A stretch of DNA of 64,000 bases from NCBI GenBank assembly GCA_025354985.1, contig JANXLU010000068.1, positions 124,001 through 188,000 of the forward strand, in the 5' to 3' direction. The DNA comes from Chloroflexota bacterium. GTDB lineage: Bacteria; Chloroflexota; Anaerolineae; J036; Brachytrichaceae. This document shows, in pieces, positions 1-8,930 of the stretch. How positions within the stretch are numbered: the stretch's first letter is position 1; each line of letters opens with the position of its first letter. The notes under the pieces were generated by a model. It searched no databases. It had not been told where the DNA came from and saw only the letters and a program-made list of their open reading frames with translations. The translations under genes were made by a program, and so were the position numbers.

Positions 1-126
1 AAGGAACGTACCCGCCTCATGGAATTGATCGAGGCGGACGAAGATCTTAAGCGTGCTAGAGACGCTGTATTGCAGTTGGCTCAAGGCGACACCGTCGCAC
101 GTGCACAATCGTTTGCACGCGCCTGA
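1..126 (+). CDS. C-terminal end of a protein cut by the window edge, possibly a MoxR-type AAA ATPase
   Basis: The first 126 bases form an open frame ending in TGA with the tail ...AQGDTVARAQSFARA. The start lies outside the window. The visible 41 residues are charged and helical and carry no diagnostic motif. The next gene, 15 bases downstream, encodes a VWA/DUF2201-type protein. Such proteins are commonly encoded directly after a MoxR-like AAA ATPase, so that identity is inferred from context only. Confidence 0.4.
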   Translation, partial: KERTRLMELIEADEDLKRARDAVLQLAQGDTVARAQSFARA

Positions 127-141
127 TCGCCCTGCCCCGCA

Positions 142-1329
142 ATGGATCAGATGTCCGCCCATTCCGCACCGCTGACACTAGACGAACGGCTGCTTACCAG
201 CAAAAAGGTAAATGCAAGTATTTTTCGTATTTGTCAGCGCAGTGCATTCTTTGCGGCCCTGGCACTCCACGCACGTATAGAGATCACACGCGAATTGCCC
301 ACGGCCGCCACCGACGGCAGATCCATTTTTGTCAATCCCGACTTTATCGAACCTCTGACCCTCACTCAGCAGGATGGTTTGATTCTCCACGAGGTGCTGC
401 ACGCTGCGCTACAGCACGTGGCACGTCGTGGAACCCGGCACCCGCGTATTTGGAACATCGCTGCGGACATTGTTGTAAACGGCATGATTCGCGCCACCGG
501 AGAGTATGACCTGCCTGAAGGAGGCGTGGAAAACCCTGGCCTGCAACACTTGTCTGTGGAAGAGGTTTATGAAAAGCTGATTGATCGATCCGACCAGGAA
601 GAATTAGAACTCACTATCGTCGACCTAGTTGATGGGCCACCGTCTGATGCCGGCGGAACTGGAGAAGGTGCCAGCCAACCCAACATGTCGGCAAGTGAAT
701 CTGAGTGGCGTGCCGCATTGGAGCAAGCCAGTCAAATTAGCCAGGCGGCAGGGCAAGGCCAACTTCCGGCAAATATGAAACGCGAAATTGCCGCGATTAC
801 ACAAGCGGTTTTTGACTGGAAGTCACACCTTTGGCGCTACATGGTACAGACTCCCACAGACTTTGGTGAATATGACAAGCGATTTATTGGGGATGGGCTT
901 TATTTGGAGACGCTCCAATCCGAAAATGTCCGTGTTGCAATCTGCGTCGATACCAGCGGTTCCATCGACCTCAGCTCGCTAACAGCGCTAATAACCGAAG
1001 TCCGCGCAATTGCCGAAAGCTACCCACATCTCAGGTGTGATTTGTACTATGCCGACACCAAGGTAGTGGGGCCATTTGCATTGACTGCTGATTCAGAGTT
1101 GCCTGCGCCAGTTGGAGGTGGTGGAACTGACTTTCGACCATTCTTTAAAGAATTGGATGAAAATTCTGATCCTTGGAAACCCACGGTCGCGGTTTATCTT
1201 ACGGATGGCTGGGGAGATTTCCCTGAAACACCATCTTCAATTCCGACACTTTGGGCAATCATCCCGGGCGGACGCGAAGCGGAACAGTTTCCATTTGGAG
1301 AAACGATTCGGCTTCTGCCCCACGCATAG
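142..1329 (+). CDS. VWA-like / DUF2201-type putative metallopeptidase protein
   Basis: This 395-residue soluble protein has two recognisable parts. Near residues 80-92 is LHEVLHAALQH, an HExxH-type metal site of the DUF2201 N-terminal metallopeptidase-like domain. Near residues 270-275 is DTSGSID, the DxSGS metal-ion-dependent adhesion (MIDAS) motif of a von Willebrand A-like domain, followed by a GGGTDF element and a TDG segment typical of the rest of that fold. Families of this type act with MoxR AAA ATPases as metal-insertion or complex-remodelling pairs, which fits the gene ending 15 bases upstream. Two close starts are possible, at 142 and 151; neither has an obvious Shine-Dalgarno sequence. 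Substrate unknown. Confidence 0.8.
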   Translation: MDQMSAHSAPLTLDERLLTSKKVNASIFRICQRSAFFAALALHARIEITRELPTAATDGRSIFVNPDFIEPLTLTQQDGLILHEVLHAALQHVARRGTRHPRIWNIAADIVVNGMIRATGEYDLPEGGVENPGLQHLSVEEVYEKLIDRSDQEELELTIVDLVDGPPSDAGGTGEGASQPNMSASESEWRAALEQASQISQAAGQGQLPANMKREIAAITQAVFDWKSHLWRYMVQTPTDFGEYDKRFIGDGLYLETLQSENVRVAICVDTSGSIDLSSLTALITEVRAIAESYPHLRCDLYYADTKVVGPFALTADSELPAPVGGGGTDFRPFFKELDENSDPWKPTVAVYLTDGWGDFPETPSSIPTLWAIIPGGREAEQFPFGETIRLLPHA

Positions 1330-1377
1330 GCCAATGCTGTCCAACTTGGAGAACCCATGTAAGCATTGCAATTCGTA

Positions 1378-1839
1378 TTAGCCTTGCGCGCTCCGCATGA
1401 GAAGTGCTTGCGACATCTCGGACAAAAACCCAACAGCTGCTCTATACAAATCCGTTCCACAGCATTTGCGCCAAACATCGCGTGCATTAAGCTCAGCTAC
1501 ACCCGGCCGCGAGAACACGACGTCGTATGCCGGGCCTAGATTCGATCGAGTATCGTTGGTGTCCCAGCCTGGAATAATGAAATGGCTGGCATCCACGAGC
1601 AGCGCCAACCCGGTGCCATGAGCCTGAAAGCTTTCGATCCAAAATGCCGGCCGACCTTCAAATTCGCGCAGCGAACCGAGCATTCCCCCTGCACCTGACG
1701 CACCCTCCCATGTGGTGTCAATTGTTATGTATGACGCGCCATATTGATCCCGAATTGACCATAAGTGCGCAGGCATTTCATACCCTTGCGTCTCGCCAAT
1801 CCATGGTCCTAAGAATCTCTGCTTTAGCTGCGTTGTCAC
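1378..1839 (-). CDS. hypothetical protein, last gene of the transporter/GT4 operon
   Basis: A 153-residue protein that I do not recognise. It has no signal peptide or membrane segment. It is rich in aromatic residues and short beta-like stretches (PWIGETQGYE, SYITIDTTWEG, FWIESFQAHG), which might suggest a small beta-barrel, but that is a guess. The start is a GTG at 1839 that overlaps the stop of the upstream WecA-like gene by four bases (GTGA), so translation is probably coupled. The gene sits at the end of the nucleoside ABC transporter operon and is convergent with the VWA gene. Confidence 0.6.
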   Translation of the reverse strand: MTTQLKQRFLGPWIGETQGYEMPAHLWSIRDQYGASYITIDTTWEGASGAGGMLGSLREFEGRPAFWIESFQAHGTGLALLVDASHFIIPGWDTNDTRSNLGPAYDVVFSRPGVAELNARDVWRKCCGTDLYRAAVGFLSEMSQALLMRSAQG

Positions 1840-2867
1840 ACCCGAGATTTTACCTGTCGCGCCAATAGTGCCAGGGTGACTGCAACCCCAACAAACAACA
1901 CCACGAGAAGGATAAGTTTGGCAATTCGCGGTATTGGCAAAAGTGACAAGGTACCGAGCAGCAGGCAGGCCGCGGAATAAATCACGACGATCGACCGGGC
2001 GGACCAGCCGCGATCTTGCAACCGAAAATGCAAGTGCCCCCGGTCACCCATCGTCGGGCTGTCACCTCGTATCACGCGCGCAACAATTTGCCAGGCCACA
2101 TCCGCAATGGGCAACCCCATGACGAGAAGCAAAAGAGCGACCTTTGCACCGGCGATGATGCCCAGACAGGCCAGAATATAGCCCAGCAGTGGAGCCCCGC
2201 CACCCAGAAAAATCCGTGCGGGTGGCAGGTTGAATAATAGAAAACCGACGAGCGTTCCGCACAATGCCAATGGCAAAAGTGCCACTGAATATTGACCCTC
2301 ACGAATCATGTGCACTGCCGTTAACGCACCGGCAATCAGTGCAACACTTGCGGCCAGTCCGTCGACACCGTCGAGCCAGTTGGCCGTATTGGTCATCCCC
2401 ATAAACCACAACACAGAAATGGCAATGGCGACGAACCGTGCTACTTGGGTCTCCTGATCCGTAAACGGATCGTGGAAAAACTCAATAAAAATCAAGAACG
2501 CGATTGCAACCAGTGCCGCCGTGGCCTGTGCAATAAACTGCGGCGCCGGACGCAGTTGAAACCTATCGTCAATGACCCCGACCGCAAACATCAGGGTTGA
2601 CCCGGCGATTAGACCAATAAACCGGATGCGCTCGTTTGCATCATCGTCCGAGGGCAACCCAAACGCACGCCCAAGTAGCGCCGCCCCGCAAAACGCCACA
2701 AAAATGGGGAGCGTTCCCAGCCTAGACGTAATCTGCGCATGGGTCCTCCGCCCCCCGGGTTTATCGGCAATACCAAAGCGTAACCCAAGCCTGATCGCAA
2801 CAGGCGTTATAACCACTGCAAGCACGAACGCGACACCTGGCACCGCGAACAACGCAAGTTCACGCAC
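1836..2867 (-). CDS. WecA/TagO/MraY-like undecaprenyl-phosphate sugar-1-phosphate transferase
   Basis: A 343-residue polytopic membrane protein with about ten hydrophobic segments. It carries the signature NTANWLDGVDGLAA near residues 158-171, matching the NxxNxxDGxDGL motif of polyprenyl-phosphate N-acetylhexosamine-1-phosphate transferases. Upstream is a DD-containing loop (AVGVIDDRFQL). A basic loop with a histidine motif (DRGHLHFRL) near residues 275-285 corresponds to the conserved cytoplasmic HLHHRL-type loop. These enzymes move GlcNAc-1-P or a related sugar phosphate from UDP onto undecaprenyl phosphate at the inner membrane. The start is a GTG two bases after the permease stop. A second family member lies at 60784-61806. 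WecA/TagO type fits better than MraY because no mur genes are near. Confidence 0.8.
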   Translation of the reverse strand: MRELALFAVPGVAFVLAVVITPVAIRLGLRFGIADKPGGRRTHAQITSRLGTLPIFVAFCGAALLGRAFGLPSDDDANERIRFIGLIAGSTLMFAVGVIDDRFQLRPAPQFIAQATAALVAIAFLIFIEFFHDPFTDQETQVARFVAIAISVLWFMGMTNTANWLDGVDGLAASVALIAGALTAVHMIREGQYSVALLPLALCGTLVGFLLFNLPPARIFLGGGAPLLGYILACLGIIAGAKVALLLLVMGLPIADVAWQIVARVIRGDSPTMGDRGHLHFRLQDRGWSARSIVVIYSAACLLLGTLSLLPIPRIAKLILLVVLFVGVAVTLALLARQVKSRV

Positions 2868-2869
2868 GG

Positions 2870-5068
2870 CTAAGGATAAGGCTTCCCAATGGCGGCCGGC
2901 GGACGGTTACGCAATGCGAAGCCACCCAGCACAATGATGGTAAACAGATTCGGTAACGCTGTGAAAAACTGGTACGGGATAAAGTCCAACCCAATCAACT
3001 GCAGCCGGCTTTGAATCGCGCCCGGCACTGTAAACAGCAAGGAAGCCAGAAACGCACCGACTGGGCTCCAATTTCCAAAAATCATGGTGGTCAGTCCGAT
3101 AAACCCTTTGCCTCCCACGATTCCCGGGTTAAACGTTCCAACTGCCTCCACGACAAACCACGCGCCACCTATGCCGGCCAGGAGTCCGCTCAGGATCACG
3201 TTTAGGTAGCGTACGCCGTTCACGTTCACGCCAGCCGTGGCAGCCGCACGCGGATATTCCCCGACAGCGCGCATGCGAAGCCCCCATGCCGTCCGCGCCA
3301 GCAATATGGAAAGTACGAATACCAACACAAGCGATCCATACACAATCGGCTGCTGCTGAAACAAGGCGACACCAACAATTGGCAGATTACTAAGAATCGG
3401 TATCGCAATTTGCGGCAGCGTGGTGATCGATGCATTAATGTCGATAATCTTCATTGTGGCAAGTTGCCGGTACAAATAACCCGTAATCCCCGCCGCCAAA
3501 ATGTTGATAACGGTTCCACTGATCACCTGATCAGTTCGATATGCAATCGATAGCACCGCATGTAACGAGGCGATTAACATTCCGCCGACAGCTGCAAACA
3601 CCAACCCCATAACCGCCGACTTGGTAACCAACGCAACGGCAAAGGCCGTGAACGCCCCTGTCACCATGATGCCATCAAGTGCAATATTGGTAACACCGCT
3701 CCGCTCCGATAATATGCCTCCCAACGCCGCCAGCACGATTGGCGTGGCTGAGTTAAACGTGGATCCGAGAATGCTGCTCCAATTCAAGTTAATAACGTCA
3801 CGCATCCAATTGGCGTTGCCACCCGTCACCCCTTTTCCCGCTGCCGACAGAATTCCCGAGCCTATCGTATATGCCAGGTAAGCGAGCGCACAAAACATTA
3901 CTATTGCAACGTAACCCAATGCAACGCTAACCAGCACGCGCACAAGCGCCGTATTGTTCCGGCCATGCATCGCGCTTGGCTTGGGCAAAACGGCCTCGGC
4001 TGCAGGTTCTGAAAATGACTTTGGCAACAACCCGCCTATGATCGCGGGCGCGCCAACAAAAATCAAAATCAAGGCCTTGATGACGTCGATAATTGTCGCC
4101 TGCACGTTCGACGAGAGTTGCATGTATCCCGACCCGGAATTAAAGGCCGCAAACAGCAGCGACGACAGAAATACACCCAACGGAGTACCCTGGCCAAGCA
4201 GCGCAATGGCAATACCGTCAAATCCATATCCGGTTGTAAACACGCTCGGCATCGCCCCAAATGAACCCAGAATCTCTGTAGATCCTGCCAGACCTGCCAG
4301 ACCTCCGCTCAACATCATGGTCAAAATCATTGTGCGCTTGATGTCAATCCCCGCATAACGCGCAGCGTTTTGGTTCGCCCCCACCATTCGAATTCGCAGA
4401 CCAATCGGTGACCTGCGAATCAGCCAGCCAAAAATCAGGACCAACCCCAGTGCCAACGGCAGTCCCAAATGGATCGGATTGTCAATTCCAAATAAATGTG
4501 GCAGTTTTGCACTGGCCAGTATGGGTGGTGACTGGGGCGCGGTGCCGGCACCCCGCATAGGTCCATTAATGAGCCAGTCGCTTAGCGAGTAGGCAATATA
4601 GTTGAGCATGATCGTCGTAATGACCTCATGCGCACCGCGATAAGCCTTCAACAAACCGGCAATCGCAGCCCACAACGCACCAGCGGCAAAACCGGCCGTC
4701 AACGCGAGCGGCAAATGAATAAATATGGGTAATCCCTTCAGTGAATAGCCTATGTAGGTCGAAGCCAGTGCGCCTACAAAAAACTGGCCTTCTGCGCCCA
4801 CGTTGAACAGCCCGCCCATAAAGCTTAGGCTGACCGCCATTCCCAACAACAGATAGGGCGCCATCTTGATCAGCGTGTCAAACAGTGCATCCGGTCTTAA
4901 AAACGCGCCTTCAATAAGCGCCGAATAGACCCGGATCGGGTCGGCACCTGTAAGCACCAAAATTGCGCCTGCAATAACCAGTGCCACAACAATACTAAGC
5001 ACTGGAACGGTCGCACCGCGCAGCCAGGCTGGAACTGCCAGGGACGGCTTGGAAGATTCGTTTGTCAT
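2870..5068 (-). CDS. fused double permease of a BMP-type nucleoside ABC importer (YufP-YufQ like)
   Basis: One uninterrupted frame of about 732 residues contains both permeases that are usually separate proteins. The first half (about residues 1-355) resembles YufP/NupP: it has the GLFNVGAEGQ motif and the cytoplasmic EAA-like region MVGANQNAARYAGI. The second half (about 385-725) resembles YufQ/NupQ: it has ERSGVTNIALDGIM and the coupling region RAVGEYPRAAATAGV. A hydrophilic linker (PKPSAMHGRNN) joins them. The ATG at 5068 overlaps the stop of the ATPase gene (ATGA), which is why I prefer it to an in-frame start 36 bases upstream. The protein forms the membrane channel for purine or other nucleosides with the adjoining ATPase and lipoprotein. 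The fusion is the unusual feature. Confidence 0.88.
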   Translation of the reverse strand: MTNESSKPSLAVPAWLRGATVPVLSIVVALVIAGAILVLTGADPIRVYSALIEGAFLRPDALFDTLIKMAPYLLLGMAVSLSFMGGLFNVGAEGQFFVGALASTYIGYSLKGLPIFIHLPLALTAGFAAGALWAAIAGLLKAYRGAHEVITTIMLNYIAYSLSDWLINGPMRGAGTAPQSPPILASAKLPHLFGIDNPIHLGLPLALGLVLIFGWLIRRSPIGLRIRMVGANQNAARYAGIDIKRTMILTMMLSGGLAGLAGSTEILGSFGAMPSVFTTGYGFDGIAIALLGQGTPLGVFLSSLLFAAFNSGSGYMQLSSNVQATIIDVIKALILIFVGAPAIIGGLLPKSFSEPAAEAVLPKPSAMHGRNNTALVRVLVSVALGYVAIVMFCALAYLAYTIGSGILSAAGKGVTGGNANWMRDVINLNWSSILGSTFNSATPIVLAALGGILSERSGVTNIALDGIMVTGAFTAFAVALVTKSAVMGLVFAAVGGMLIASLHAVLSIAYRTDQVISGTVINILAAGITGYLYRQLATMKIIDINASITTLPQIAIPILSNLPIVGVALFQQQPIVYGSLVLVFVLSILLARTAWGLRMRAVGEYPRAAATAGVNVNGVRYLNVILSGLLAGIGGAWFVVEAVGTFNPGIVGGKGFIGLTTMIFGNWSPVGAFLASLLFTVPGAIQSRLQLIGLDFIPYQFFTALPNLFTIIVLGGFALRNRPPAAIGKPYP

Positions 5069-6612
5069 GCGACCTGCTTGTTTGCAGTGCTGCCCATCAT
5101 CCACAGGCCAACCTGTTCCCGCGTCGCGTCCGCCGCCGCCATCTCGCCCACCAGTTTGCCTTTGAACATCACAAAAATTCTGTCACTCAATGCCATGATT
5201 TCATCCAGTTCCGCCGAGACAAGTAAAACGCCAACTCCTGAGTCGCGTTGCGCCACGATTTGATTGTGGATAAATTCGATGCTACCTACATCCACGCCGC
5301 GCGTGGGTTGGGCGGCAACCAGCAACTTATTTGGCCTTGAAAATTCGCGCGCCACAACCACCTTTTGCTGGTTTCCGCCGCTGAGTGCACTTGCGCGCGT
5401 GTGTTCGCCCGGCGTACGCACATCGAACCGTGTAATCAATTCGCGCGCATGCTCATCAATCGCCGGTTCGTCCAGCGACACACCTGATGTATACGGCGGA
5501 TCGCTGAACGTACTTAGGATGAGATTGTGGCTTATTGCAAACGGAAGCACTAGGCCATATTTGTGCCGATCCTCCGGCACGTGTGCCCCACCCTTGCGGA
5601 TGACATCAATCGGCACCTGATTGGTCATTTGCACGCCACCAACCAGAACGATACCGCCCTCGCGTTTTCGCAAGCCCGTAATGGCATCGACCAGTTCACT
5701 TTGACCATTCCCCTCAACGCCCGCAATGCCAACAATTTCACCGGGTCGAACCGCAAATGACACATGATCCACCGCCATTGTGCCGCGCTCACTCAATACG
5801 TGCAAATCACGCACGGCCAGCACGGGTTCCACGTCCTCGCCTATCGAAACCGGCTTCTTGTCAACTTTTAGAATCACGCTCCGCCCCACCATCATGCTCG
5901 CAAGCCGCGCGGTGTCCGCCTCCCCGGGCGTCGTGTGACCAACGACCCGGCCCTGCCGCAAAACGGTAATGCGGTTCGCAAGGGCAAGAACCTCACGGAG
6001 CTTGTGCGTAATAAAAACAATGCTTTTACCCTGCGCCACGAGACTCCGAAGTGTGACAAACAATTCATCCACTTCGATCGGCGTTAGCACCGCAGTTGGC
6101 TCATCCAGAACCAGCACATCCGCGTTTCGATACAGCGTTTTGATAATCTCCACGCGCTGTTGCTGGCCCACGGAAAGATCACTCACCAATGCGGTTGGGT
6201 CCACTGCGATGCCGTATTGTGCGGAAATTGCCCGAATTCGATCCGCTGGTGCACGCAGGTTCATAAATGCACCACCTTCTTCACGCCCAAGCGTCACATT
6301 CTCCACAACCGACAGCGTTGGCACGAGCATAAAATGCTGATGCACCATTCCGATGCCATGGTCGATGGCCGTTCGCGGGTTGGAAATTTTTACCGACTGG
6401 CCATTTAGAAAAATCTCTCCGCTGTCTGGTTGATACAAACCATAGAGAATGTTCATCAGCGTACTCTTACCCGCGCCGTTTTCGCCGAGCAACGCATGTA
6501 TTTCCCGCTTTCGAAGATCAAGTGAAATATTGTCGTTTGCAAGCACGCCTGGAAATCGCTTGGTAATGCCGCGCATTTCCAACGCTAGGGGAACCGCAGT
6601 GGAGCTAGTCAC
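5065..6612 (-). CDS. nucleoside-type ABC transporter ATP-binding protein with two nucleotide-binding domains
   Basis: A 515-residue cytoplasmic protein with tandem ABC domains, as in NupO/YufO and sugar importers of the RbsA type. The first half has Walker A GENGAGKS (about residue 43), LSVGQQQR signature, and VLVLDEPTAVLTP. The second half has the degenerate P-loop GVEGNGQS, LSGGNQQK signature, and a Walker B replaced by LLVAAQPTRGVD, with Gln in place of the usual catalytic Glu region. That asymmetry is normal for this family. It powers uptake by the fused permease encoded immediately downstream. It is separated from the upstream lipoprotein gene by a strong hairpin. Confidence 0.92.
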   Translation of the reverse strand: MTSSTAVPLALEMRGITKRFPGVLANDNISLDLRKREIHALLGENGAGKSTLMNILYGLYQPDSGEIFLNGQSVKISNPRTAIDHGIGMVHQHFMLVPTLSVVENVTLGREEGGAFMNLRAPADRIRAISAQYGIAVDPTALVSDLSVGQQQRVEIIKTLYRNADVLVLDEPTAVLTPIEVDELFVTLRSLVAQGKSIVFITHKLREVLALANRITVLRQGRVVGHTTPGEADTARLASMMVGRSVILKVDKKPVSIGEDVEPVLAVRDLHVLSERGTMAVDHVSFAVRPGEIVGIAGVEGNGQSELVDAITGLRKREGGIVLVGGVQMTNQVPIDVIRKGGAHVPEDRHKYGLVLPFAISHNLILSTFSDPPYTSGVSLDEPAIDEHARELITRFDVRTPGEHTRASALSGGNQQKVVVAREFSRPNKLLVAAQPTRGVDVGSIEFIHNQIVAQRDSGVGVLLVSAELDEIMALSDRIFVMFKGKLVGEMAAADATREQVGLWMMGSTANKQVA

Positions 6613-6632
6613 GTTGGGTAGATTCTAGCAAC

Positions 6633-6689
6633 ACCTGAAAAAGTTTCAACGCCAGCCACAATGTGTGGCTGGCGTTGAAACTTTCAGGT
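6633..6689 (-). terminator. strong intra-operon hairpin between lipoprotein and ATPase genes
   Basis: Two arms of 26-28 bases pair perfectly apart from a two-base bulge (AA) in one arm, with a 3-base loop at 6661-6663. The left arm starts ACCTGAAA and the right arm ends TTTCAGGT. There is no downstream T-run. It lies in the 110-base gap after the BMP lipoprotein gene and before the ATPase gene, transcribed minus. It therefore probably acts as an attenuator or 3'-end stabiliser that keeps lipoprotein mRNA more abundant than transporter mRNA. Confidence 0.8.
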
Positions 6690-6722
6690 TCAAAGCCCGT
6701 CGGGACTCTGCCTGGACAATTC

Positions 6723-7904
6723 CTATTGGCAGGGATCGCCCGCTGGCAAACCCGTCTTGATTGTTCCGGCCTTCATGTCGGCGACCAATTTTGTCATCTT
6801 GGCCTTGGCATCGGCTGACACTTTGCCATCCAAATCGTGGAACGGCGCGATCCCGACGCCGTCATTGTTCACATCAAAAGACTTGAGACCGGCTTTGAAT
6901 GAGCCGTCGACCACAGCCTTGACCGCAGTCGCTGTACTGACGTCCACACGCTTCATCGCGCTGGTTAGCAAAACCGGGCGGGCGGCTTCAAGTGTGTTCC
7001 ACTGATCCTGATCCACGCCGATTCCCAAAACGTCCTTGCCCGCTTTGGCCTGCTCGGCAATTCCGAGCAATCCACCGTTGCCAGTGTTGCCACCAGCGCT
7101 GAAGATCACGTCAAAACCTTCCGAGATTTGTGCAAGTGCGTTTTTCTTGCCCAATTCGGGGTTGTTAAACGGGGCGCCTTCGTTAAAGCCCTGATACACG
7201 TACTTCACGGTTACATTGCTGTTCGTGGATTTAGCGCCATTTGCAAAGCCAATTGCGAATTTGCACACAGGCGGGATCTTCAGCCCGTACACGCCGCCGA
7301 CTTTGTTGCTCTTGGTCATCAGTCCGGCTGCAGCGCCGGCGAGGAAACCGCTTTGGTCTTCGGCGAATACCAGGCTCATGACGTTGGTCAAACCACCGTC
7401 AGTGTAGCAATCTTTAACCGTGTCACCGCAAGCAGGCGAATCCTTGGTTGGGAAATAACCGTTGTCTACGATTGCAAACTTAACCTTGGGATTCTTTTTT
7501 GCCTGCGCGGCAATCGCATCGCCCATCAAGAATCCAACTCCAATCACGAGGTCATAGCCATCCTTGACAAAAAGATCCATGTTCTTCTCGTAGTCGGCGG
7601 ATTGGCTGCTTTCAATTGCCTTGATCTCAATTTTGTCGCCCAAATCGGCCTTGGCCTTCTGTACGCCCGCCCACGCGCTGGCGTTAAAGCTCTTGTCATC
7701 CAATTTTCCAATATCCGTTACCAATCCGATTTTCATCGCTTTTGGCATGGCTGGCGCTTGAGTGGGTGCTGGTGCTTTGGTGGCGGCGGGGGCGGCGGGG
7801 GCGGCCGTGGCAGCCGGTGCTGCAGTGGGCGCCGGCGCGCATGCTGCCAACATAACGCTGGATGCAATCAATACGCCAAACAGGTTCGACATGTTGTTCT
7901 TCAT
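6723..7904 (-). CDS. BMP-family nucleoside-binding lipoprotein
   Basis: A 393-residue secreted lipoprotein. The N-terminus has a short basic region, a hydrophobic core and the lipobox LAAC near residues 19-22. An Ala/Pro/Thr-rich low-complexity linker of about 35 residues follows. The mature domain (from MKIGLVTDIGKLDDKSFN) is the Bmp/PnrA fold: it has the opening strand with the conserved DDKSFN loop, and later GVGFLMGDA, VDNGY and GNGGLLG segments. BMP proteins bind purine nucleosides or related ligands outside the membrane and deliver them to the ABC permease encoded downstream. The ATG at 7904 follows a good Shine-Dalgarno sequence (AGGAGAAG). Ligand identity cannot be read from the sequence. 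Confidence 0.9.
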   Translation of the reverse strand: MKNNMSNLFGVLIASSVMLAACAPAPTAAPAATAAPAAPAATKAPAPTQAPAMPKAMKIGLVTDIGKLDDKSFNASAWAGVQKAKADLGDKIEIKAIESSQSADYEKNMDLFVKDGYDLVIGVGFLMGDAIAAQAKKNPKVKFAIVDNGYFPTKDSPACGDTVKDCYTDGGLTNVMSLVFAEDQSGFLAGAAAGLMTKSNKVGGVYGLKIPPVCKFAIGFANGAKSTNSNVTVKYVYQGFNEGAPFNNPELGKKNALAQISEGFDVIFSAGGNTGNGGLLGIAEQAKAGKDVLGIGVDQDQWNTLEAARPVLLTSAMKRVDVSTATAVKAVVDGSFKAGLKSFDVNNDGVGIAPFHDLDGKVSADAKAKMTKLVADMKAGTIKTGLPAGDPCQ

Positions 7905-8006
7905 CTTCTTCTCCTAATCTCCTAAATTTACGGTGAGGTACTTATTGGGGACCTTTACACTTGCAAAATCGCCAGCTTCTGGTTGGAAATCAGCATTTGC
8001 AAACCG

Positions 8007-8036
8007 TTTTATTTTATCAAACCTCCGCCCAGTCAA
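8007..8036 (-). promoter_or_regulatory. possible promoter of the BMP transporter operon
   Basis: On the minus strand a TTGACT (8036-8031) is followed after 14 bases by TAAAAT (8016-8011), or after 17 bases by AATAAA. The -35 is good but the spacing or the -10 is imperfect in either reading. The position, about 110 bases before the lipoprotein start and just after the end of the SirB1-like gene, is reasonable. Confidence 0.3.
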
Positions 8037-8043
8037 TTTGCGC

Positions 8044-8865
8044 TTAGTTCCACCGGGCCACAGTTTCCGCGAGCTGCCGCAAATGGTCCCGCACTTGGTC
8101 TGCATCCGGTGCCCCGGGATGCACGGTCAAATAGCGCTCATACGCTTGAATAGCCAGCCGCTTTTGATTTAGTGCCGAATAAACCGCGGCAAGATTTCGC
8201 ATTTCGGTTGCGTCAAGTGGATCAAGCTGTAGTAAACGCTGTACAACAGAAAGCGCCTTGTCAAATTCGCGGGTTCCCGCGTAAATATTCTTAAGATTGT
8301 TGAGCATACGGGTAAGCACATAGCGCGGGCCCACCGGATCCAGATACGAATCCCGCCACGGCATTTTTCCTTCCGACATATCTGACACCCGCCGGCGGCA
8401 ATCGTCTGCATCCATAACCATACCGCCAGCAAAGCCATCTATAAATACCGATGAGCCCGGTCGCAATTCCGCCCGTATCAAAAAATGCCCCGGGAGGCCA
8501 ATGCCAACCGCGGGAATGTCCAGCCGTTTGGCAACCTCCAAATACACAACCGAAAGCGAAATTGGTATCCCCAGCCTCCGGGTTAACACATCATTTAGGA
8601 AGCTGTTACGCGGATCGTTGTAGTGTGCGCGATTCCCACCAAATGCCAGGTGATCAAACAAAAACTGACCCAATCCAAGGGCCGATGATGTAGTTCTTGC
8701 CAGCGTACTCTTTGCATTTCTACTAATTGAGTCCAGTTGACCAATCCAGTAATCCACGTCAAGGTCCGGGTATTCAAATCCAGCAAGTAAGAAGGATGCG
8801 CGGCCAAGATCGATGTGCTCATCATTCTGGTTTACTTCACGCGCAAAATCTGGAAGCCCAATCAT
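8044..8865 (-). CDS. SirB1-family (transglutaminase-like plus TPR) protein
   Basis: A 273-residue soluble protein of the SirB1/transglutaminase-like family. It has the RNSFLNDVLTRRLGIPISL stretch near residues 87-105, then a VGLPGHFLIR segment, which are the recognisable conserved stretches of the family. The C-terminal 90 residues form two to three tetratricopeptide repeats (NLKNIYAGTREFDKALSVVQ, NLAAVYSALNQKRLAIQAYE). Function is poorly defined in all bacteria. It is divergent from thyX with a gap of about 65 bases and is not obviously linked to the transporter operon downstream. Confidence 0.82.
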   Translation of the reverse strand: MIGLPDFAREVNQNDEHIDLGRASFLLAGFEYPDLDVDYWIGQLDSISRNAKSTLARTTSSALGLGQFLFDHLAFGGNRAHYNDPRNSFLNDVLTRRLGIPISLSVVYLEVAKRLDIPAVGIGLPGHFLIRAELRPGSSVFIDGFAGGMVMDADDCRRRVSDMSEGKMPWRDSYLDPVGPRYVLTRMLNNLKNIYAGTREFDKALSVVQRLLQLDPLDATEMRNLAAVYSALNQKRLAIQAYERYLTVHPGAPDADQVRDHLRQLAETVARWN

Positions 8866-8930
8866 GCCCCGATTTTATGCGCAGCCCTCAAACTTGGCGA
8901 CCGCGTTTAAGCCGGTACAATTGCCCGCCG

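Noticed and set aside
5065-5104. Earlier in-frame start for the fused permease at 5104
   Set aside because: The ATG at 5068 forms the ATGA overlap with the ATPase stop, and the extra twelve residues are hydrophilic and not family-like.
7128-7925. 265-codon open frame on the plus strand antisense to the BMP lipoprotein gene
   Set aside because: It lies wholly antisense to a well-supported gene, has low-complexity Gly runs caused by the Ala/Pro linker, and no recognisable family or ribosome site.
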